From contig NBAZ01000011.1 of NCBI GenBank assembly GCA_002794735.1, forward strand, positions 434,001 to 498,000: DNA of 64,000 nucleotides, given 5' to 3'. The stretch comes from Pyrrhoderma lamaoense. Its lineage: Eukaryota > Basidiomycota > Agaricomycetes > Hymenochaetales > Hymenochaetaceae. The translations under genes were made by a program, and so were the position numbers. Positions 1 through 9,868 of this stretch are shown one piece after another (positions within the stretch are counted from its first letter, which is position 1; each line of letters begins with the position of its first letter). The notes beneath the pieces are model-generated. The model ran no database searches and was not told the origin of the DNA. It worked only from the letters and a program-made list of their open reading frames with translations.

Positions 1-916
1 TGATGAGTGAACGCATATACCTCAGCTCCAAGAGCTTTGGCAAACATAACTGCGTAATGCCCTATTTACACGATCCCTGATGTTAATCATTATTGACGAG
101 AGTCTGTATACCACACACCAATCCACCAATTCCGATTATGCCAACCTTCTTCCCGGGACCAGCACCATTACGCTTTAGTGGAGAATATACTGTTAGTCCC
201 CCACATAGCATGGAACAGGCATCTGCAGATGATATGGAGTCTGGAATAGGGAACACAAATTGTTCATGAGCAATGATCCCTGTTGAATAGCCTCCTTGAG
301 TACGGATGCCGTCCGGATGCTTGGAGTTCTTTGCCCCTGGAGGTCAGCCAGAATGCATTAGTCGTCACAAGTGGAACATACGTACGTATGTGTCAACCTG
401 TTTAGGACAGTAGTTTTCGTTGTCACTTTTGCAATATTTACAGCTATAGCACGAAGCGACTTGAGCCCCGACTCCAACGCGATCACCAGCCTTTATATCT
501 TTAACCTTTGAGCCTACACGTACTGCAGTCCCAGCAATTTCATGGCTTTTGTAAATAATGTCAGTGAGAAAGCGAGGATGTGCAGGCTCATGTCTCCCGT
601 ACCCAACTACGAGAGGAGTTTCGATAGCTCCCCAGCCGGATGTAATGGTGTGAACATCTGAACCACAAACACTAAGGTGTTATAGAGGTTAAGACAAGAG
701 TGGCAATAACACGACTAAGGACTGTACCTACCCACAATGAGTGATAGCCACTTCAACGTCAGTCTCTTCCCACTTCTTCGACTTGAACTCGATGATGCTG
801 AAGTCGTTCCACTTGTTTGCATCTAGCAAAGTGCTAGATAGTTAGACAATATGAGAGGAAGAATCGACGTTTTTACATACCAGTGACTGCATAACCTTTG
901 AATGTTTTTTGAGACA
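1..916 (-). CDS. Zinc-dependent alcohol dehydrogenase, CAD/ADH6-7 type (partial)
   Basis: Medium-chain zinc alcohol dehydrogenase, expected to reduce aldehydes with NADPH in the cytosol. The start is ATG at 914-916 (MSQKTFKGYAVTD). Exons separated by introns near 833-881 and 670-730 read on as EEDTDV-like text ending ITHCG|SDVHT, which holds the catalytic zinc Cys. Then come the second zinc-ligand region (GYGRHEPAHP, differing from the usual GHE form), GDRVGVGAQVASC and a structural-zinc lobe with CYSCKYC and ENYCP. The Rossmann loop GIGGLGHYAVMFAKALG is reached after an intron at about 67-112. The 3' third lies outside the window. The N-terminal text most resembles yeast ADH6/ADH7. Orientation matches the neighbouring minus-strand genes but no operon-like logic applies. 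The family call is firm; the substrate is not known. Confidence 0.85.
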
Positions 917-1725
917 TCTTGAAAGGGGATATCAGCGTGAAAAGAAAGGTCAAAAGCAGATAGTATATGAGAAGATATACTCCCGTGGACTCCGCAGACG
1001 GGTTTGAAATGAGTACATCAATGACGTAGTACTAATAGTAGAGCCAGCCCTCCTCGATGGCAGGAAATGGCACCTTTTGATACAAGAGTCATAATCATAG
1101 CATAGAAGAAGCTCAAAGTAGCTATTGCGAGATATTTCTCTCTTACCGAGATTAACCAACCAACAAGATAGTTATTGTTCCTCAGAGCAAGTACGACTCG
1201 AGTTACAAGAAAGGGAGTTAGCCATGTAGTCAACCAGTATACCGAGGCATGTTGCATGTATCTATTGAAGATATGCTATTGGCGAGCTGGAGTTTTGACA
1301 TTGTGCTTCATTAATTTTGATTCTTGACACATTGTACTCTCAATTCAAGAGAATTGCGGTGCATCCTTCATTGTGACGTCGCGTTCGTCACATTACCTAT
1401 TAATAGTCTTCTATGAGGCATGTGATCGCGTTACCTCTCATTTCTGCGATTCTAAGGTAATCTATAAGAAAGCTGGTGATATCATTATAGCCCGTGGTCC
1501 GAAGGTATACACTAGTTAAGCATGCGTGATACGGCGTCACTATGTAAGTGAATAAAGAGGGTGAAATATGATAAGGTATAAAAGAAAGATATGCGATCCA
1601 AAAAAAGCAAACAAATATATGATAAGTGTTCCGATGATTGAAGTGAGAAATATGGTCGTTATAAGCAAGGGAAGGGAAAAACAATGTTTGTGATGAGATG
1701 GGATGATATGTCAGTGTTGCTTTAT
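917..1725. other. Intergenic, no gene seen
   Basis: This stretch should hold the promoter of the alcohol dehydrogenase (reading left) and the 3' region of the coiled-coil gene ending at 1726. The open frames here are short, lack family resemblance and overlap in several frames. Confidence 0.6.
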
Positions 1726-3348
1726 TTACCAATTCCATTCTTCACTATCAGCATCAGATCCAGTAAGAATCTTGACGTCTTGTTTAATCATAGCAGGCGG
1801 AGCGCTCGTCTGTATAGGTGTAGGTCTGGGCTTTACTCGTTCTGGAGAAAGCGAGACCATGCTAGTACATTGTATATCAGACCCAAGAAAATCATCGTCA
1901 TCAAGTAACGATTGAGGCGAAGGTGTTCTGTTTGTATCTGAAGGACTTTGAGTAATTGCAGACGATCCTAGTGCGGCAAAGAAAGAATGTGACGCATCTG
2001 AGAGTAGTGTAGATGCACGCTTGGGGAGGAGTGATGTTTGGGCAGTGTTGTTCGAACTTGACGACACAGAAGACGAGGCTGAGAGTTTTGCAACTGGCCA
2101 AGCCGGCGACCGACTCCTCCAACCCATGAAGCCAAAGGCGCTACATTCACTCCTGGTATGGAAGAAATGGGAGGGAATGAACCCTGAGACAGGCTGGCAC
2201 GTTTCTGGTGTCGAGTGTGACTATCCTTCTTGTTCGTGGAAGCCATACGAGGTGACTTAAAGGAAGACGAAGGTGTAACGAAGGCTCCGGTGGCAGAAAC
2301 TGGAGTCCTCGGTGACGAAACGAAGGTGAAGGAGTTGAAGGAGAGGATGGTTCATACGGTCGTCGGCGTATAGGTGTAGAAAGCGAATGTCTTTTCAATT
2401 TAGAATCAATGAGCTTCTTATCTTCCTGTTTTGTATCGCGTTCTTCATTGATTTCTTCCAGTAAACCGATAGAAGAGAAGGATGACTGAGATAAGCGAGA
2501 CGAGTATGTAGAGTCTGAAGTTGTTGAAATAGATGAATTCGACCCGTGCCCCAAATCCGGTGGATGAGTAGCACCAAGATCGCCTAGCTGCATCAAAATC
2601 CGACCAACCTCCTGCACACCTTCTTTTAATCCGGAGATTACTGCTCCTTGAGACGAGGCATCCGCGTCGAGGGATGATACAGAGGACATTGGTCCACTTC
2701 CATACCCTCGACTGACGATTCGTTCCCATTTCCGTTTGAGTGTCAGAAGCTCAGCTTCATGCATCGCTAATTGAGAGCGTAAATCAAGACATTTTGCTTC
2801 TTTCTGAGCAATGAAACGCAATAAATCCGCATGTCTTCGATGGGTAACATTTTAGTTTTACAATACAGGAAGAAGTGACATCTGACAGTTCATGTAGACT
2901 TACTTCTCCGCAAGCGTCAGTATTGGTGTTTTGGGAGCTTCTTCCGGCGTTTTTGTACATTGGGCAACTTCATCCTTCAATTCCGAGCTTGTAGATGAGA
3001 TGTTCGTGTCCTGGACTATAGAAGACCGCTTCGATTGTGAAGGATGCTCATTCTCTCCCGTTATATGACCATCTCGTGCCTGGGAGACGTAGTATATCGA
3101 TGACTGCCTTCGTGATTTCTTTGATGAAGAAGCTGGTGAGCGTGAAGTAGGTGAGGCAAGCGAGCAGCCTGAAAAAGTTTCTGCACCAACAGGAGAACCA
3201 GCCTGAGGTACTTCGGAAGAACTGTCGCGTATCGACGCGATTTCGGAGTTCTTATTACTTGAGTTTGGAGAAAAGGTAGTGATTGACTAGTAGATGATTG
3301 TAAAAGGGAAAGACGCTTTAGAGACCTGCTTGGCGTAGCAGACGACAT
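1726..3348 (-). CDS. Coiled-coil, Ser/Thr-rich protein resembling DUF4048
   Basis: Cytosolic or nuclear protein of unknown function. It starts MSSATPSRSLKRLSLL at 3348. Exon 1 ends at 3259, and a 56-bp intron (3203-3258, GTAATA..CAG) leads to a Ser-rich exon (2904-3202). A GTAAGT intron (2835-2903) then joins to give LAEKHADLLRFIAQKEAKCLDLR, followed by a predicted coiled coil through LKRKWERIVSRG. Further downstream are a block ending APLASWVGGVGRRLGQLQ, then PKRASTLLSDASHSFFAALG, and an acidic C-terminus EEWNW before the stop. These blocks match my memory of a fungal family annotated DUF4048, with RKASVLLS-like and WVG-like motifs. A 50-bp intron near 2293-2342 explains one frame change; the last change, near 2050-2110, I could not place exactly. 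The gene is likely real and intact apart from that. Confidence 0.7.
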
Positions 3349-5649
3349 TATTTCATCTGTTTTGAATGTAGTTTATAAAGAATGCACGCATAGGAACGAC
3401 TCAGGTGGATCCCGCAGTCCGGTCTCATTTCGCTTGTTGATAGTAACTACCACCACCTCTCAGTTTACGGTACTTCAAGAAAAATCGTCAGTGTATGGAC
3501 CTTTTATTCATCTTGAAATCATAAACTTTGTTATTAATTATACAGTGTTTCCTAAGATATCTATGTGATTTACAAGTTGACAGTATTCTAGTATCTTAGT
3601 CATGCCCAAGGATGTTATATAATAGCGATATGTATTGTAACTATTGCGGGTCTAGACTAAAGATCAAGTATGAGGGCTACGAGTGGTTCAGTGGATCTTC
3701 TTTAATCAATATGACACGCACCAAGCCACAAATTTTTCTGGCTATACACACATTAACTCAAGTTTACATCCACTACGACTCGCGAGCAGTGACCAGCCTT
3801 TGTGTTTTCCGTGTCGCTACCCACACAGATCCGTGATGTTCTCACTGAGGTCATGATGCACTTTTCTCGGGTGGTACTCTGACTGAAACCCCGGTGAGTC
3901 AGTGTTTGATCAGTAGATCAATTTTACCCACGTATCTAAGTATGGCCAATTGAACGTCAGTTGTCAATGAAGACTGTATCAGTAGATATGCGAAGATAAA
4001 CTGAAAATTTACAAAGAAGCTGTTAGAAGCTCAAACCACCTTTGGACACTCTGTGCGAGAGTATCATTCTTTTTTCCCAGACTATGTTCTTTCTTTCTAA
4101 ACCCTAGGCTGATTGCTTTCTGTGTTTAAAAAGCCCACGAGGCAAACATACATCATGTTTTAGGCGAAGTCATACCGACAGAAATATGATTAAACACTTT
4201 ACCCACGGTAAGACGTAAAACAATCATGTACCAGTGCTCGGCGTATCGTTACCGATTATCTATATTATCTGCACAGGTACTCTGGCTCTTATAACAACTC
4301 TGCTGCTTCTCATTTTCTCTCACTAAGTTTTTCACGTACTTGCATTGTCATCCCCCAAAGCATATATAAATCCTTATCAGGATGGTCATTCATGTAGTCA
4401 AAGCAAACAAGATTCTTGATTACTATCATGGAACAATCATCTCACAGTATTGTCAAATCTCCATAAGTTCCCTCCTTGTCTACGACATGAGTTGAGTTGC
4501 CGAATCCTTGTTCTTGAATAACTGAAAAAAACTTATCATTGGCTATCAGTTACAACGCTTGACAGAGAAGTAAGAATTATAAACTGTAAACTAAATATCC
4601 TAAGCCTTGTAACTCATGGACGTGATCTTATTTTTCAGATAGAGTACTATTGGGTAGGTTCGGTGACTAAAGTTTATATCACTGAAAATTTAGCTAGCCT
4701 TTCTGTCCATAGAGCAATCCATATCGGCTCAATAGTCTATTGTTTTTCTTTGTATGCTCTGATTTGATTCCATAAAAGAAAAGAAATTACAATTAAATTA
4801 TTTGTGTTAGAATCGATATATCGGTATCACCACGGCCCTCCTCACAAACTGGTGTAAGCTATGTTAATCATTCATATATAGTAAAGCATAGTCTAACATA
4901 CAACTTACTTTTGATTATTCACAGTCAATACATTTAACGAAAATGAAATACTGTAAGAGGATCAACGAAGCATCACAAATTATCTCATTCAAAACAAATA
5001 CCTTTAATACAATTAGATGTAAGCTGGCAAAAATCACGAAATCAATATCGTGTCGTATTGAAAATATCCGCATCTCCATACAGGCTGTATAACATATTGG
5101 TCACACGTTGTTGCCAGTACGTTGGATTTATGCGATCATATGGCCATGCTGCTCACTAAGAAATAGACTGGATAACGATTCTTCTGATTGACTGTGAGTG
5201 TCCTTTGTATGTATTCGTCATATTTATGGATATATAAGATCTCTGAAACAAATATGCTTGAATAGATATCCTTCTCAAGAGAGTTGTCGCTTTGTATCTA
5301 CATAGTGAGGGATGACGTTATAATCCGTTTAAGATTGTCTGACTTGACATCGCCTCAGAGAGAAACATCAATTACGCCTTACATGTTCTCTTCTTTCTAG
5401 AAGCGCTTATAGAGCTTGCGCTATTGATTTACGTGAATCTATATCAGGGCTGTGAGCTGTGCCCGGTTCCTGTGACAAAGAAACTTACATTGACAAAACC
5501 AATGAAATTTCACAGTGACTATTGGACAATTAGCAGATGGCGCAAGAATATGTATGTTCGTGAATGTAGTCCCCGCAAATTGGGGGTGGCGTTCTGGTAC
5601 AGTCTTGTTCAAAGGACAAGAATATTAACACGACTAATAATATACCCCT
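3349..5649. other. Intergenic, 2.3 kb without recognisable gene
   Basis: AT-rich and full of stops in all frames. The small open frames at 3362-3568 and 3612-3836 have no domain, no splice partners and no codon pattern that suggests coding. I see no RNA gene, LTR end or tandem repeat. Confidence 0.5.
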
Positions 5650-5905
5650 TAGGATTGTTCCGATGGTTTACGAAGTTTTACTTATGTTCTTAGCTCTGCA
5701 TAGAGCGGGTCAACACTTACGAGTGGTAAGAGGTTTGAGTGGTTCGCGCCTGATCAAAATTCTTTTAAAAGACCAAGCGATTTACTTCCTTTTGTGCGTT
5801 CTTACTCCTTTTGTACTATGGCTAAGGACCATATCTCAGAATATTTCAATACAGGGTGGTTTCGTGCAGCGTCGCAAACATTGCCGCGAATCGCATTTCT
5901 GGTAA
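5650..5905 (+). pseudogene. Fragment of a multi-pass membrane protein (DUF6533/DUF6534-like), probably degenerate
   Basis: The frame PRIVPMVYEVLLMFLALHRA followed by GSRLIKILLKDQAIYFLLC is a strong textual match to the last two or three helices of a large Agaricomycete family of seven-helix proteins of unknown role, in which an R-D-x-A-I-Y-F motif follows a short loop. I could not find upstream exons for the first helices in the AT-rich 4.4-5.6 kb stretch, and the frame ends soon after the motif. It therefore looks like a relic. A short intact gene with unusual exons cannot be excluded. Confidence 0.4.
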
Positions 5906-6624
5906 TGGGTTTCTTGTCCCATTTCTTTTAAATGTCCTCGGGAGCCCAAGCCTTTTATCTGTTTTAGGCAGCCATATTCTTTTTCACTTAAACCAAGAAT
6001 TGGATAATGAAAGGGAGAGGAGTGGTGGCCTGTGGTTTGATACCACAACCGAAACAAACTCCGAAATTCGATTTTCATAAGAGGAGATTCGAAACCTTTT
6101 TTGGGGAAAATATATATGTACTAATATATTCTATTTTATCTACAACGTCATCTAATTGCATGTAATGGCCTAGCTACAACTGAGTGGTTTGAAGTAAGGA
6201 GTGGCGCGTAATAGCAATATTATCTTTTGTGATATGTGAATAGGATGGCTATTGTTATTTAATACGCGTTGGCCATCCTATTCGATATACAACGAGAAAA
6301 CAAACAATACCTGTTGCATCGTGACTTCAAAAGCTTGCCGAACACTATATAAGTATCGTATCCTTTGTTCAGGCTTCACCTCATCTCTTTCCCTTTGCTC
6401 GATTATCGCTTTGATACCACTGCATCCAATTTGACACCCCACGCCACACTTCCATCATCTTTGCATCTTGATCAATATTTGTGCGACATCAGAAAAGTTG
6501 ATAATTTTACTTTAAAACCACTATCATAAAACATTCCCATTTCACATTGCGCGGAACAGGGGGTTAATTATCATTCTGTTTTTAACGACATTGTGATTTC
6601 ATATAAATCAATCGAATATTAAAA
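5906..6624. other. Intergenic and presumed promoter of the small gene at 6625
   Basis: No gene seen. It holds a perfect 12-bp inverted repeat (6238-6249 with 6272-6283) and a TATATAAG at about 6345-6352 followed by a pyrimidine-rich stretch, which could be the core promoter for the gene at 6625. Confidence 0.5.
6238..6283. repeat. 12-bp perfect inverted repeat with 22-bp loop
   Basis: GAATAGGATGGC at 6238-6249 is the exact reverse complement of GCCATCCTATTC at 6272-6283. It sits about 340 bp upstream of the start codon at 6625. It could be a regulator-binding palindrome, a remnant of a small transposon end, or chance in a 64-kb window. Confidence 0.6.
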
Positions 6625-7244
6625 ATGCCTGCTCAGCAAACCGTCGCATTCAACGGAGAGGAAGTATTGCTCCCTTCCAGGTCGCCTAGACAATTGGCTC
6701 CGACTTTGGACTCATCGGATGCTCACAGTACGCCAATGTACACTGATAACTTTGTTTCCTCCCCCACGTCTACAGACGGTTTTCCTCCCGAGAGTGAGAG
6801 TAGCGACGATACATATGACGAGGAATGTGGTTTTACACCTAAGGTTGGTTTTGCTTCTCGAACCACATGACTTATAAAATGATGTTCACCGACCAATATC
6901 GATTATTTTAGGTTGGACACTACGTGTGGGTTAAATCCAAAGATATAGACGATGATGTTATCTGGTATCGCGGTTGTGTACAAAAAGAGACCCTTGTTGT
7001 CTTACAGGAGGATGTTGGTCATTGAATAATTTGTATCTCAAGAAGTATTACTAACTTATGTGCTTATTATTTTTAGGAAATAGAAATCAAAAAATTCCGT
7101 GTCCACTATGTCACGGTGAGGTATCATAAAATCCTCGCTTATTTCTCGCCTCTTCTCGGAGACATAAAACCTGATACACCTGAAGTTTGCCAATCGCTAA
7201 TGCATGCAAACTGTAGGACGTTCAATGGATTATATGCTAAATAA
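6625..7244 (+). CDS. Small conserved fungal protein with a Tudor/SH3-like C-terminal half (three exons)
   Basis: Exons 6625-6843, 6912-7013 and 7077-7244 join in frame to about 162 residues. The N-terminal 70 residues are Ser/Pro-rich and acidic (SESSDDTYDEE). The second half reads VGHYVWVKSKD, VIWYRGCVQ, KKFRVHYVTVRYHKILAYFSP and GDIKPDTPEV. A Y-V-W-V strand, a W-Y-R-G turn, a change to V-x-Y and a closing D-I-K-P-D-T-P-x-V motif look like a small beta barrel of the Tudor, agenet or SH3 kind. I have seen similar KPDTP-ending proteins in Agaricomycetes without an assigned function. Acceptors TTTTAG at 6906-6911 and 7071-7076 support the introns. The role may be chromatin or protein binding, but that is a guess. 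Confidence 0.7.
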
Positions 7245-8640
7245 AAATTGAGAGACTGTAAAAACTAACTTTTTTCTTATACCCAAACCAAAGTGCAATA
7301 ATCTAGATTATTGCATTTCAAGCTATCCTCTGTGTTCTGTATTCGTTATAGTCGAAAATAGTATATTGTATTGTAGTTATACTAGTTATAGTATAAAATA
7401 ATATTAAATGTAGAACAGTATCAATCTTTCCAGAATTCCGGTGGAATCAAGACCTGCGTAAATTGGTTGTTATTACTTATGAAGGAAGGATGTAAGTTGT
7501 TTTTACCTTGCGAGACAAAACTGTATTAGCACGAAGGTCATCATACGCCTTATTCGCATCTTTGAGAGGGACCCTATCAATCACGGGGTGAAGAAGGCCC
7601 TAGATATCAAATATTAAAGTTAGTTTTATATAATTATAATATGAGGTTATCCCACCTTTGATAACAAATCGAGAACTTCGACTAGATCGGATCTTACTCC
7701 GTACAAAGAATAACGGACTTGCATTATATTGTAAGAGATTTTATGTAGAAAAGGTAGAAGGAGATTTACCGTCAATAGCTGCCACAATGCTATCAATAAC
7801 GTTGGTGACAAGGTTCTGGTCGCTAACACCAACCTGAGATAGCAGTCAGACGTTCTTTCAACTCAAAGCGTAGGGGGTTGGTCTCACAATAACAATCCTC
7901 CCATTCTTTCTGAACTCTGTGTCTATTTCAACCTTAGATACTGCAGTAACCTCTCTTGTAAAGGCTATTTAGGAAGCTACCTTAGTACGGGTATCAGGTA
8001 AGACGTCAGGAGAATGACTCACTTGTATTGGTACTAACGAAGTCGATGGCAACATCGACGGCGAATCCTTTGGCGAGTTCAGCGTCAAGCTCAACGATAT
8101 CGAATGCCTTTCGTGCTCCAAAATGGAGTGCTAAATCACGACTAGTTGGTTTCATGTCGACAGCATAGACCTCGGCACCAAGAGATACAGCAAATTGGAC
8201 AGCAAGAAGTCCCAAGCCTCCTATTCCAGTTATCAGGACTCGTTCTCCCTTCTTGATCTGAGTAGAAATAGCAGAGATATTATTAGATTAGTCAAGGTTA
8301 TGAAAGTATAAGATGATTACCTCGGCGGTGGTCTTAACTGCATGCCAAGCTGTGATTCCTGCATCTGCAGCGACGGCAGCATCCTCGGGCCTAACGTTAT
8401 CCGGCTATCAGATCCATTAGATTTAAATATTCAGATTTCTATGGGAAAGAATATTATGGAACAACTAGTTACCACTGGTACAAGGAATTGTTCATCAACA
8501 ACTGCATATTCAGCGTGCCCACCGTTCCCCCAATACCAAAGAATGGTGTTCCAAGGAACTCTTGGGTTACAGTCTCTGATGGTGTGACCTTGATATGATG
8601 CATCTTAGAAATGCATGCAGCGCAACCTCCAATACTTTGT

Positions 8641-9410
8641 TGTAGGACCAGCTAAGTGTTTGGCCGGTCGTAGTGCATTTATAATGCACTTTCTAACTCG
8701 CCCGAGAAGTCCATTGCTACTACTCGGCCGCGCGCCTCGTTCATTTCTCTTACTATTTAGCTTCACTTTCTACTCTTACTCGAGGGTAGGGTTCGTTTAT
8801 ACGACCCCCTCGTTTCTGATAGCTTAAACCCTTCGTCCAGTGGCATATAGCCACCTGGACACCATGCTTTCCTTATTATCTAACCTTTATCTCGCGTTTT
8901 GCTATATAAGCCTCCAGACTTGAGGCCGTAGTTAAGGAATTAGTCCTGAATCAATCCCCAGTGAATTCCTAGCTACTCCTCTCGGTCGCTGTCTTTCTAC
9001 ACCCCCCCCCCCGAGTAGCTCTCTACTAGTCTTCTGTACTCTTTATCTACTTCTCTACTGCTTTATTAGGCTGCCCGGGCGCGCTCGTAACGCTCTGACC
9101 GTACCGCAAGCCGTCCGGGCGGGCTGAAATACATACACTTTTACCTCAAAACTACAGTTTCGGTCGGGGCTCTGTTTATACGTTTCTACTACTTTTACTG
9201 GTCTGTGAAGTCTCAGCTCGCCTCGAGGTCCCTATCAGTCTCTACAGTCCGACCGAGATCTCGGCCGGACAGCCGAGGTCGAGTATCTCGCTATTTAGCC
9301 CCTAAATCTTAGCCTGAGCATCGTGTCTGGTGTAGGCAGACTCTAAACCCCACGTCCTCGCCACTAAATACAACACCAAGGTCAAAATCTGACCAAAAGT
9401 TTAGTTTTCA
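8641..9410 (+). repeat. 5' LTR
   Basis: 770 bp, TG..CA ended. A TATATAAG at 8903-8910 is a good core promoter, with the transcription start presumably just downstream. A run of 11 C lies near 9002-9012. It differs from the 3' LTR only by C-run length and one T/C substitution near 9302, so the insertion is young. Confidence 0.93.
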
Positions 9411-9412
9411 TC

Positions 9413-9430
9413 TGGAGCCCACCGCGAGGG
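9413..9430 (+). other. Candidate primer-binding site
   Basis: TGGAGCCCACCGCGAGGG begins two bases after the LTR. TGG would pair with the CCA end of a tRNA, as in most LTR elements. I cannot name the tRNA without the host tRNA set. Confidence 0.45.
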
Positions 9431-9868
9431 GGTTCTTTCTGTCTCAACACGCGTTTTTAGGCTAAGTTACCTGCTCCAAAGCCTTCAGGGTCACTCAGGG
9501 CCGACTCTACTGCCCCTGGGCCGAGATCCGAAGCACCTAAGGCTAGGATAAGCCTTGGGCCGAAGCCAGGCAAGCAACAGACGGCCCCAGACCCCCAACA
9601 ATCAACCACCACCTTAGAACTCCTTAGATCCCTTCAGTACATCGGCCAGGACCTTCTGGTCGCCTCCTGGAGGTTACTGGCACCTCCTAGAGCCTTCTGG
9701 GCACTGCAGGACGTCCTCTTGCCTCAGAACTCGGGTGGTAAGCCTCCAGGCAGCCCCTACTCCCTCCAGACTCTTTCTACAAGAGTTCTTTCGCTTCTGA
9801 CCCCTCCTATACCTTCTACAACACCTCCTGACGCCTCCTGCTCGTCCTAGACCCTCGGCCCACTTACA
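9431..9868 (+). other. 5' leader of the retrotransposon
   Basis: Pyrimidine- and CTCC-rich untranslated leader between the primer site and the gag start. I see no ORF of note. It probably carries packaging and dimerisation signals, which cannot be recognised by eye. Confidence 0.5.

Noticed and set aside
3612..3836. A 74-codon frame in the gene-poor left part
   Set aside because: Composition and lack of motifs suggest chance.
8615..8827. A 70-codon frame that recurs at 11731-12081 and 47814-48020 with the same text (KCLAGRSAFIMHFLTRP)
   Set aside because: All three lie in LTRs; the repeat is DNA-level LTR identity, not a conserved small protein.
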